Notes under the pieces: model-generated
Database searches by the model: none
Seen by the model: only the letters and a program-made list of their open reading frames with translations
Told to the model about the DNA's origin: nothing
Source: a virus
Reading direction: 5' to 3' (one strand)
DNA length: 43,025 nt
Virus record (IMG/VR): IMGVR_UViG_3300025112_000041
Span: 1-43,025 of that record
Program-made: the position numbers and the translations under genes
Part shown: piece by piece, positions 32,480 to 38,892 of the stretch
Layout of the letters: each line of letters begins with the position of its first letter
How positions within the stretch are numbered: the stretch's first letter is position 1

Positions 32480-32694
32480 ACGATAACGAACGAGAACTAT
32501 GGGTGCATAACGACGAAGGACTATACGCTATGTGGCAAGCATCTAGGCTAGGTATGCGTAGATTCATACGTATGCACAGAACAATAATAGACAACTACAT
32601 AAGCCAGAGTTTAGCTTGTAAACATGACATACAACCTGCTTGCAAGCTATACGCACAATACTATAACCTAACATATCATGAGAAAAATAACTAG
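32476..32694 (+). CDS. Hypothetical early protein, 72 aa
   Basis: MNDNERELWVHNDEGLYAMW, then helical residues rich in Arg, Met and Tyr with Cys at about 57 and 64. AGGAGG lies 10 nt upstream. Its 3' end overlaps the next gene by 17 nt. Soluble and unassigned. Confidence 0.6.
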   Translation: MNDNERELWVHNDEGLYAMWQASRLGMRRFIRMHRTIIDNYISQSLACKHDIQPACKLYAQYYNLTYHEKNN

Positions 32695-33070
32695 ACTAGC
32701 CGCTCGCGCTTTCATAGAAGGGCGAAGGTTTCGCAGAGACAACACGTTCGTTACGGTCAGCGAGTATCATATCAAGTTTGAAGGCAGATCAAAAGAAGAA
32801 ATTCTTGCTATACTTGAACGATACAGCACAACTGTACATAGCCAACGGATGTGGCTACATGGCAACCTAATAGCAGAGAACACTAGTGCTAAAGGGCTAC
32901 GCATCACGCTAGCAGGTTGGCCTACAACTACCACACGTGAGCGTTTGAACGGCTTGCTAACGGAGCTAGGCAAACGTGAGGGTATCTGGCAACGTAACCA
33001 CGAGCAATACTACGGCACACACGACGATAACAGAGTCATAGACTCTAGCGAATGGATAACAGTATCATGA
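32678..33070 (+). CDS. Hypothetical early protein, 130 aa
   Basis: MRKITRLAARAFIEGRRFRR at the N-terminus is strongly basic; the middle has beta strands (NTFVTVSEYHIKFEG) and helical SKEEILAILERY, and the C-terminal half a repeat of strand-helix (LRITLAGWPTTTTRERLNGL). This alternation could be a ferredoxin-like or small nucleic-acid-binding fold. No known motif. Ends in an ATGA overlap with the next gene. Confidence 0.6.
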   Translation: MRKITRLAARAFIEGRRFRRDNTFVTVSEYHIKFEGRSKEEILAILERYSTTVHSQRMWLHGNLIAENTSAKGLRITLAGWPTTTTRERLNGLLTELGKREGIWQRNHEQYYGTHDDNRVIDSSEWITVS

Positions 33071-33441
33071 CAAATAAAACAACAATAAAGGAGGACTTAG
33101 CGTGGCTGATGGATAACAGTCTAAAGCAACGGTTTAGCGATAGCAGTCTTGCGAGATCGCGTAAGCCAAGCGCCTATAATAGCGAGAGTTGCCCTCAGAT
33201 AGCGTTGCTTGCCCCTCGCACACACGCGGCACAGCCATATAATGAGCGCGAAGTTATCCTCACGAACGAGCCTGCATACGTTACAGTTAAGCTGAGTGAA
33301 GGTTGGGAAGCTATGCTAAAGACACACTACGATGAGCGCATACTGCTTGACAAGGGGCCGGTGCATAGGTACAATGGCTGGGTGCGTAAGATAGTCGAAC
33401 CTATCTACGCTGCTGTTCGCAGACAACGAAGGAAATACTAA
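33067..33441 (+). CDS. Hypothetical early protein, 124 aa
   Basis: Start at 33067 overlaps the previous stop (ATGA), preferred over 33052. MTNKTTIKEDLAWLMDNSLK, a Ser/Arg-rich middle, and a C-terminus (GWEAMLKTHYDERILLDKGP then VRRQRRKY) that is basic. The 3' part contains a consensus-like sigma70 promoter for the activator gene that follows with a TAATG overlap. Function unknown. Confidence 0.6.
   Translation: MTNKTTIKEDLAWLMDNSLKQRFSDSSLARSRKPSAYNSESCPQIALLAPRTHAAQPYNEREVILTNEPAYVTVKLSEGWEAMLKTHYDERILLDKGPVHRYNGWVRKIVEPIYAAVRRQRRKY
33347..33375 (+). promoter_or_regulatory. Sigma70 promoter ahead of the sigma54-activator gene
   Basis: TTGACA (33347-33352), exactly 17 nt, TACAAT (33370-33375): 11 of 12 consensus bases. 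It lies inside the previous coding region, about 66 nt before the activator ATG, so the activator can be made from its own early transcript. Confidence 0.7.
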
Positions 33442-34175
33442 TGGCTACCAGCACAGAAGTTAATAGGCTTAACAAACGCCTAGCTGCCTACCGTACCATC
33501 GACGACTACATGAAGCAGTTGTTAAAGAACACTATCACGTTGTCGTTTCGTAGTGAACCCGTGCTTATCACAGGCGCTACCGGCACAGGTAAGGAGATAA
33601 TAGCTAGCCTGCTGCACGGCACGCAGCTAAAAGATATAGTTACCGTAAACACAACAGCCGTAACAAACACGCTCTTCGAGTCTGAGCTATTCGGCCACAT
33701 AAAGGGTAGCTTCACAGGTGCGATTCGTGACCGCAAAGGCTTGGTAGATGTCGCTAAGAACGGTACGCTATTCCTAGATGAGGTAGGTGATATGCCGCTA
33801 GACTTACAAGCTAAGATACTACGCCTCGTACAGTTCGGAACGTACCGTCCTATAGGAGATAACGTAACGCGCAACACAAACTGCCGTATCGTAGCAGCAA
33901 CCTGCAAACCTATAAACAAACTCATCGCAGAAGGTAAGTTCCGTGACGATTTATACTACCGTCTGGCAGCGTTCCGCCTACACATCACTCCGCTATCAGA
34001 ACGTCGCCACGATGCGAAGCATTTTCTTGTAACACATCCGCTCTGGCATAAGATACCAAGCGATCATAAAGAAAAGTTCCTAACGTACGTTAACAACGAC
34101 CCTATGAACGGCAATTACCGTGAGCTAGAACAACTAATGTTACGATATGAAGTTCTAGAACAACTACCCGGCTGA
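33441..34175 (+). CDS. Stand-alone sigma54-dependent transcription activator (NtrC-type AAA+ domain), 244 aa
   Basis: Remodels sigma54-RNA polymerase by ATP hydrolysis to open -24/-12 promoters. Key elements are in canonical order: Walker A GATGTGKE (45-52), ESELFGH (80-86), the sigma54-contact loop GSFTGA (89-94, consensus GAFTGA), Walker B TLFLDE (109-114), sensor I AATC (152-155, usually AATN), arginine fingers R168 and R174 in GKFRDDLYYRL, and sensor II GNYREL (224-229). It has neither the N-terminal receiver/GAF domain nor the C-terminal Fis-type helix-turn-helix; the chain ends 15 residues after sensor II. It is thus likely constitutive and may work from solution or with another DNA-binding protein. 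It ends the early operon and is followed within 45 nt by a sigma54-type promoter. Confidence 0.93.
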   Translation: MATSTEVNRLNKRLAAYRTIDDYMKQLLKNTITLSFRSEPVLITGATGTGKEIIASLLHGTQLKDIVTVNTTAVTNTLFESELFGHIKGSFTGAIRDRKGLVDVAKNGTLFLDEVGDMPLDLQAKILRLVQFGTYRPIGDNVTRNTNCRIVAATCKPINKLIAEGKFRDDLYYRLAAFRLHITPLSERRHDAKHFLVTHPLWHKIPSDHKEKFLTYVNNDPMNGNYRELEQLMLRYEVLEQLPG

Positions 34176-34216
34176 CTTCATGTGCTAGAAAATAAAAAAC
34201 ACAAAAGATAACAAAT

Positions 34217-34233
34217 CTGGCACGATTCCTGCT
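34217..34233 (+). promoter_or_regulatory. Sigma54-type promoter of the 135-aa gene / replication module
   Basis: CTGGCACGATTCCTGCT: -24 GG at 34219-34220, -12 GC at 34231-34232, correct spacing, one deviation (C for T at the first T of TTGC). CAAAAGAT, related to TAGAAGAC, lies 7 nt upstream (34202-34209). TTATATAAGATG follows, as at 27,137. Expected start about 34244; a GCCCC-AATC-GGGG hairpin (34250-34262) begins the leader. Confidence 0.83.
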
Positions 34234-34303
34234 TTATATAAGATGTCCGGCCCCAATCGGGGGCTTTAGAAGATAAGTTGGAACCTAACATAACATAATA
34301 CCT

Positions 34304-34711
34304 ATGGCACAATACACAGAACAAGAGTACAAGGACGGTGACTGGAAGGGATTCAAGTTTACCGTGAAGCAGTTCGATAGCACAGCGGAAGCCGTTGATT
34401 CTATCGGAGAAGACAACATCCTATCGTTAGTGAATCAGCAGTTCGCTAGCCGCATTCGCGCTAAGGTAAAGAACTCTTTACCGAAGGGCTTGAGCGGTGA
34501 AGATCTGACTGCATCACAGCAACGCCTGACAGATAAGCACGTCGATGGTTTGCTATTCTCGCAGGAGGATGTCGATAAGTGGCGACCTGACCAGCGTGAG
34601 CTTACGCCTACTGCGCTATTCAAGATGGCGAAGGAAGCGTTCAAGGCTAACGATAACGTCAAGGGCGCTGAGTTGCTAACCAAGATGCAAGAGCTTTTAG
34701 AAGCTGCATAG
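34304..34711 (+). CDS. Hypothetical, probably abundant protein, 135 aa
   Basis: Between a sigma54-type promoter and a strong terminator, so transcribed largely as a single-gene message, in the same arrangement as the capsid gene. MAQYTEQEYKDGDWKGFKFT, a charged alpha/beta start, followed by helices (ASRIRAKVKNSLPKGLSGED; TALFKMAKEAFKANDNVKGA). Soluble. Not a recognisable SSB, scaffold or kinase. The leader CCTAACATAACATAATA lacks Shine-Dalgarno and resembles that of the DUF669-like gene at 38204. Strong regulation suggests need in large amounts for replication or gene control; function unknown. Confidence 0.7.
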   Translation: MAQYTEQEYKDGDWKGFKFTVKQFDSTAEAVDSIGEDNILSLVNQQFASRIRAKVKNSLPKGLSGEDLTASQQRLTDKHVDGLLFSQEDVDKWRPDQRELTPTALFKMAKEAFKANDNVKGAELLTKMQELLEAA

Positions 34712-34726
34712 GATAGCAAGTGCATT

Positions 34727-34760
34727 GTAAGGTAGGCTAGCAATGGCCTACCTTACTTTT
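34727..34760 (+). terminator. Rho-independent terminator after the 135-aa gene
   Basis: GTAAGGTAGGC (34727-34737) and GCCTACCTTAC (34746-34756), an 11-bp perfect stem with 8-nt loop, then TTTT. The stem resembles that after the capsid gene (GTAGGGTAGG). Genes after it need readthrough or a promoter I did not find. Confidence 0.85.
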
Positions 34761-34786
34761 GCATCTTTTACGATAACACCGTTAAC

Positions 34787-35359
34787 ATGACAGATGACAT
34801 TGACATCGTAGTAGGTAAGTTAAAACGTTCAGAAGTTACGGCCAAGCCTAAAGCAAACCGTAGCAGCTATAATAAGAACAGCGCAGAGATGATACGGCCC
34901 ATCATAGACAAACTCTTAGACGAAACAAAAGATGTGTTTGTGCCGTGCGCCGACACAGGCTACAGCGCTGGTACGTTATACGTTAAGCTGAATGACGGAC
35001 TACTATGGCTCATGCACAACGACAAGAGCGAACGTAACACAGACTACCGCTACTTGCGTACACAAATATCCATGCGTAAGCTAACTGAAGGTGTTCTTAT
35101 ATACTTCAAGGAAGCGATACGTACCGTGCGGCAGAAGACGTTAGACGGGCGCACGTTAAAAGTTGCCACAAGTGATAGCATAAAGTGGCGGCACGACATA
35201 CTCACATGGCTACAGTCTGCACAAGACGGTGAGCTATTCTCACGTGAGGATATAGGTATAACAGAAGCAGATAAGCAATGGGTACATGATACGATAGCTA
35301 CCCAAGCACCTGACGCAGAAGTTATTTTCTCAGACACAGGACTTCGTATGATACGTTAA
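34787..35359 (+). CDS. Hypothetical protein, 190 aa, first of the replication block
   Basis: A mixed alpha/beta soluble protein, MTDDIDIVVGKLKRSEVTAK with a basic early region (KPKANRSSYNKNS), then VPCADTGYSAGTLYVKLNDG and a helical RTQISMRKLTEGVLIYFKEA. The basic charge and position before nuclease, recombinase and polymerase genes suggest DNA metabolism, but no motif identifies it. Confidence 0.65.
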   Translation: MTDDIDIVVGKLKRSEVTAKPKANRSSYNKNSAEMIRPIIDKLLDETKDVFVPCADTGYSAGTLYVKLNDGLLWLMHNDKSERNTDYRYLRTQISMRKLTEGVLIYFKEAIRTVRQKTLDGRTLKVATSDSIKWRHDILTWLQSAQDGELFSREDIGITEADKQWVHDTIATQAPDAEVIFSDTGLRMIR

Positions 35360-35360
35360 C

Positions 35361-35444
35361 ATGGAAGCAGATTCAATCGGCCCCTTGCTATACATAGGGG
35401 CATTTATAATATTCTACTTACGATACACTAGACAACGACGGTGA
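35361..35444 (+). CDS. 27-aa membrane peptide
   Basis: MEADSIGPLLYIGAFIIFYL then RYTRQRR: one hydrophobic helix and a basic end. It starts 1 nt after the previous stop and its stop overlaps the GTG of the next gene, filling an otherwise empty gap. Tiny and unassigned. Confidence 0.45.
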   Translation: MEADSIGPLLYIGAFIIFYLRYTRQRR

Positions 35445-35713
35445 CAATAGAAGAACTACTTAACTGCGATGTTACATCGCTAGAGGCTATGGCAGACGAT
35501 GAGTTGTTGGAACATTTCAAACCATATCTTATCGTCTGCCAGCCACCGTTAGACGACAACGTGAAGGTAGTTAAAGGGCCAAAACGTAAACGTAAGACAT
35601 CCATATCAGTTAGAGAGAAGCGTACGTTAGAAGAGCAGATGCACGAGCTAGCTGACCTGCATAACGTAGAACTAGATGAAGGCGCAGATTTATTACCACC
35701 AAACTTAAAATGA
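35441..35713 (+). CDS. Hypothetical acidic protein, 90 aa
   Basis: GTG start overlapping the previous stop (GTGA). MTIEELLNCDVTSLEAMADD, then a basic patch (KGPKRKRKTSISVREKRTLE) and an acidic end. Overlaps the nuclease gene by 4 nt. May assist the nuclease; no family recognised. Confidence 0.6.
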   Translation: MTIEELLNCDVTSLEAMADDELLEHFKPYLIVCQPPLDDNVKVVKGPKRKRKTSISVREKRTLEEQMHELADLHNVELDEGADLLPPNLK

Positions 35714-36642
35714 CTACAACCTTGCACAAAACAAATGACGGTCGTTACATAATTAAGATAGACGCATCGCTCTACAATCAGAGCGCCTGTCCACGGCGCT
35801 TGTGGTACATGGGCGGCAGAGGTTTAACTTATGATACGAAGTCACACAAAATGGAGTACGGCACAGCGTTTCACAAGGCGCTGCAAGAATACTACACAAC
35901 GGGCAATACTAAGAAAGCTCTTGCCGTAGCTATCGAACATTACGAACAGCCAGACATCTACGTACCAGACAATGACTTCCGTGACATAGGACATCTGGCT
36001 GCTACGTTACAGCAGTATTTCATGGCGTACGAAAAGCTGGACGGCTTCAAGCCAGACATGGGCGAAGAAGGCCCATTGTTAGAACAACGCTTTGCTATAC
36101 CATACGACACAGATGGTGAGCGTATTGACGTTGTGTTGTGCGGTACGATAGACATGATAGGTAGATTCAACGGCATGCCTGTGCTAGTAGATCACAAGAC
36201 TACAGCACTCATGCAAGTCGAGAAGTATCTTGAAGGCTACCAAAACTCTCCACAGATGATGATGTACACTATGATATACAAGCACTTGTTTCCTGACGAA
36301 AGCAGAGGCGTAGTTATCAACGGCATCTTCATATCACGTAGCGGCAAGAGCAAGTTTCGACGCTCAACAATCATTACGTTCCCCGATCATGTGCTAACAG
36401 AGTTCGAGAATCACTTGCGAGAGACAGCACAGTTCTTCATGAGCGGCTTGCGGCGTGTGTTAGATGAGGGCGCTTACGCAGAAGATGTCTTCCTACCTAA
36501 CTTCACTTGCTGCCAGACAAAGTTTGGCGAGTGTAACTTCTCGCCTGTATGCACCACGCCACGTGCAGATGATCGTGAGATTATCATAGGCTCGCTCTTC
36601 TCCACAACGAACACCTACGATCCACTAAACTTTCAAAAATGA
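35710..36642 (+). CDS. PD-(D/E)XK nuclease with Cas4/AddB-like Fe-S cysteines, 310 aa
   Basis: RecB-family exonuclease. Signature: YNQSACPRRLW (Cys27), GTAFH (His55), GTIDM (Asp148), VDHKTT (Asp161, Lys163), and the QxxxY motif PQMMMYTMIY (Gln182, Tyr186). Cys267/268, Cys275 and Cys281 together with Cys27 fit the iron-sulfur staple of Cas4 and AddB, which holds the N- and C-terminal parts together. Lies upstream of the Sak4-like ATPase; in phages these act together in recombination and DNA end processing. Length is normal; all catalytic residues are visible. Confidence 0.87.
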   Translation: MTTTLHKTNDGRYIIKIDASLYNQSACPRRLWYMGGRGLTYDTKSHKMEYGTAFHKALQEYYTTGNTKKALAVAIEHYEQPDIYVPDNDFRDIGHLAATLQQYFMAYEKLDGFKPDMGEEGPLLEQRFAIPYDTDGERIDVVLCGTIDMIGRFNGMPVLVDHKTTALMQVEKYLEGYQNSPQMMMYTMIYKHLFPDESRGVVINGIFISRSGKSKFRRSTIITFPDHVLTEFENHLRETAQFFMSGLRRVLDEGAYAEDVFLPNFTCCQTKFGECNFSPVCTTPRADDREIIIGSLFSTTNTYDPLNFQK

Positions 36643-36905
36643 CAGACCAAGAGATACGCGACGCAGCTTTACGTGAGTTTAAAATACTTGCACCGCGCAA
36701 GTTCAACGCTGGCATAGCAGAACACAATCCTGATGGTACAAAAGGAATGTGGCTTATGACTTCAGAGCAACTTGTAGATAGCGCGGAGGAAGAAGTAATA
36801 GATCTTTGGCACTACATACAGGTGCTTAAAGCAAAAATAAAAGAGCAAGACGCTCTCATACTACAACTAAAACGAACGATAGCAAACAAGAACAATGAAA
36901 GATGA
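36639..36905 (+). CDS. Hypothetical helical protein, 88 aa
   Basis: MTDQEIRDAALREFKILAPR, then KGMWLMTSEQLVDSAEEEVI and a C-terminal coiled coil (LKAKIKEQDALILQLKRTIA). The EE-x2-DLWxYI helix resembles those of MazG-type proteins, but the rest does not fit, so no enzymatic call is made. ATGA-coupled to the nuclease. Confidence 0.6.
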   Translation: MTDQEIRDAALREFKILAPRKFNAGIAEHNPDGTKGMWLMTSEQLVDSAEEEVIDLWHYIQVLKAKIKEQDALILQLKRTIANKNNER

Positions 36906-37119
36906 ACAAGTATTAGCAATAGTAGATGCTATAAAAGATATAGGATACACTCTAAGCCACACGCTTGGGGATAGTGAAACAGGAAAGAATAACGGTAACG
37001 TAGGTAACATTATGTTTTCTATGGATAGGATGAGTGACAACATAGCGGAAATAAATGAACGCCTAAAAGTCCTCGATGACTCTGTTATTGCCGTAGCACA
37101 AACCATACACGACAAATGA
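36895..37119 (+). CDS. Hypothetical protein, 74 aa
   Basis: MKDEQVLAIVDAIKDIGYTL, then helical, coiled-coil-like sequence (MDRMSDNIAEINERLKVLDD). Overlaps the previous gene by 11 nt and the following by 4 nt. Small soluble accessory of the recombination operon; no function inferred. Confidence 0.55.
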   Translation: MKDEQVLAIVDAIKDIGYTLSHTLGDSETGKNNGNVGNIMFSMDRMSDNIAEINERLKVLDDSVIAVAQTIHDK

Positions 37120-37769
37120 GCAAAGCAATAATAGGTATCGTAGGTGGTAGCGGCACGGGTAAGTCCACGTCGCTACGCAACCTACCACCAGAGAAAACAT
37201 ACATAATAGATCTTGAGCGTAAGGGTATGCCCTTTCCCAAGAAGTTCCCCTACATAGCATCCTGCTCATACACTACAGAGTTCGATGCTGCGCTGAAGAC
37301 TGCCCTAGCAGACGAAAGCTGCGAGGTTATAGTTATTGAGTCGTTCACGAAGTACGTTGAGATACTTCACACACTAGCAGATAAGTCTTTCAAAGGCTTT
37401 GATATATGGAACTACTACAATAAGGAGATTCGTACTATGCTAGACAAGGTTAAGAACGATCATGCTGTTGTGATATTCACAGCAATTGATGAGATAGTGG
37501 AGCTAGTACAGCCCAGCGGTAGCACGTCTAACGTGCGCCGCATTAAGGTGCAAGGCAAGCAACACGCAGGTTGCGTAGAGAAAGAGTTCCTTATGGTACT
37601 GTTCACAGAAGTCAGGCGCGACAAAGATGGTAACACACGCTACGTCTTCCAGACTAACAGCGACGGTATCACCTCCGCTAAGACTCCGATGGGTATGTTT
37701 GATGAAGCATACATAGACAACGACATTAACGCAGTCATAGAGGCTGCAAAAAACTATTACGACAAATGA
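37116..37769 (+). CDS. Sak4-like RecA-fold recombinase ATPase, 217 aa
   Basis: P-loop GGSGTGKS (10-17), a Walker B-like VIVIES (71-76) and a RecA-core fold ending in a beta strand VFQTNSDGITSAKTPMGMFD. Single-domain RecA-like proteins of this length with an AAA_24-type core (Sak4) anneal or exchange strands in phage recombination. The neighbouring DUF669-like protein (38204) and the upstream Cas4-like nuclease are its usual companions. No AAA+ sigma54 loop is present, so it is distinct from the activator. Confidence 0.8.
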   Translation: MSKAIIGIVGGSGTGKSTSLRNLPPEKTYIIDLERKGMPFPKKFPYIASCSYTTEFDAALKTALADESCEVIVIESFTKYVEILHTLADKSFKGFDIWNYYNKEIRTMLDKVKNDHAVVIFTAIDEIVELVQPSGSTSNVRRIKVQGKQHAGCVEKEFLMVLFTEVRRDKDGNTRYVFQTNSDGITSAKTPMGMFDEAYIDNDINAVIEAAKNYYDK

Positions 37770-37954
37770 AATGGCCAACAGACGGACTATACATTGACGA
37801 ACTGATCGACAAGCTGTTGAAGAAGTTCAAAAAACCACGTAGCGGATACCAAGATAATATGAAATCTAAGCTGCTAAAGCTAAAGCAAGCATCAGCAGAC
37901 GCTAACATAACAACAATCGATGACTTAACAGACTACTTACATGAGCGATACTAA
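37766..37954 (+). CDS. Hypothetical protein, 62 aa
   Basis: MKWPTDGLYIDELIDKLLKK, then basic (FKKPRSGYQDNMKSKLLKLK) and a helical end. Coupled to the Sak4-like gene by ATGA and overlapping the next gene by 14 nt. Small, basic, soluble; perhaps nucleic-acid binding. Confidence 0.55.
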   Translation: MKWPTDGLYIDELIDKLLKKFKKPRSGYQDNMKSKLLKLKQASADANITTIDDLTDYLHERY

Positions 37955-38183
37955 AATGAATGATACTCAAAAAGAGTACGCAGAGATGACTGTATCATTA
38001 GCAGAAGCCGCTAATATGCAGATTAAGAACATAGCAACAAAGCTAAAGATCAAATATTCTGATGCAGCTAGGTTGTTTCAAATTGTAACTGAAGACAAGT
38101 TAGTATATATGCTAACTCAAATGACTTCTCCTGATGGCAATAGGAGTGCGGCCCCAGAAGAATCCAAACAAGACACTCCCTAA
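37941..38183 (+). CDS. Hypothetical protein, 80 aa
   Basis: MSDTKMNDTQKEYAEMTVSL, then AEAANMQIKNIATKLKIKYS. It reads as helices with a helix-turn-helix-like stretch (residues 21-45), but confidence in the fold is low. It precedes the DUF669-like gene within the recombination operon. Confidence 0.55.
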   Translation: MSDTKMNDTQKEYAEMTVSLAEAANMQIKNIATKLKIKYSDAARLFQIVTEDKLVYMLTQMTSPDGNRSAAPEESKQDTP

Positions 38184-38203
38184 CATAAACATAAATACAT
38201 AAT

Positions 38204-38686
38204 ATGGCAATCATCAACTTAGATGAGATCGCAGATAGCGTAAGACCCTATCTGAAGAAGGACACGTATGCGGCAAGAATACTTAGTGCCGAGTTTACGC
38301 AAAGCAAGGCCGGTGCGCCTATGATAGTAATGCAGTGGGAGGTAGTAGCTCCTGAAGCAGTTGAAGACAACGACGGCAAGCTCATACGAATTGCAGGTTT
38401 GCAGTTCCGTGACTATCTGTCGTTTAGCGAGAAGGCTATGGATATAACCATGCGCCGTATCAAGGGTTTGCACAAGGCGTTAGAACTCCCTCCAGAGTTC
38501 GACGACGAAGACCCTGACGTAGACCAGTACAGTGGCCTAGCTGCTGACGTTACGATAGAGACTGAGCAGCAAGCACAGAAAACAGAGGATGGCTCGCCTG
38601 TCCTCAATGGTGACGGCGATCCTGTCATGAACAATAACTACCGTTTGAAGCGAGTGTTGCGGTTGAACGAAGAGCATACGTTATAG
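38204..38686 (+). CDS. DUF669-like single-strand-binding partner of Sak4, 160 aa
   Basis: MAIINLDEIADSVRPYLKKD, then a beta-rich OB-like half (TYAARILSAEFTQSKAGAPM, IVMQWEVVAPE) and an acidic tail with LDEDP-like stretches and RLKRVLRLNEEHTL. Proteins of the DUF669 family are usually found beside Sak4 ATPases and polymerases and are believed to bind ssDNA. The leader CCTAACATAAACATAAATAC has no Shine-Dalgarno. Length fits. Call rests on context plus fold pattern. Confidence 0.7.
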   Translation: MAIINLDEIADSVRPYLKKDTYAARILSAEFTQSKAGAPMIVMQWEVVAPEAVEDNDGKLIRIAGLQFRDYLSFSEKAMDITMRRIKGLHKALELPPEFDDEDPDVDQYSGLAADVTIETEQQAQKTEDGSPVLNGDGDPVMNNNYRLKRVLRLNEEHTL

Positions 38687-38711
38687 TCAGAACGCTTCTA
38701 GACTATATGTG

Positions 38712-38793
38712 GAACGTAGTGGTACACAGCGGCTATTAAGATGCTGCGGGAGTCTGTTAGGTATTTCACTCCTCATTGATCGCCACTACGTTC
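38712..38793 (+). ncRNA. Structured RNA element in the leader of the polymerase gene
   Basis: GAACGTAGTGG (38712-38722) pairs with CCACTACGTTC (38783-38793); inside are two smaller stems (CAGC 38727/GCTG 38743 and GGAGT 38749/ACTCC 38768), so a three-way junction is possible. It lies in the only sizeable gap of the operon, before polA. Could be a regulatory leader, small RNA or processing site. Confidence 0.5.
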
Positions 38794-38808
38794 TCTTTGA
38801 ATTTTTAG

Positions 38809-38885
38809 CTAGGCTAGGTAAACTGTTTCTATTGGTTTGTGGTTTTTTATGCGGTTGGTTGTCCGTGACTAGCCTAGTGTTTTTT
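38809..38885 (+). terminator. Terminator-like inverted repeat before the polymerase gene
   Basis: CTAGGCTAG (38809-38817) and CTAGCCTAG (38869-38877), 51-nt loop, then TGTTTTTT (38878-38885). It could attenuate the message into polA; the long loop makes a strong terminator less likely. Confidence 0.45.
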
Positions 38886-38892
38886 AAAGGAG

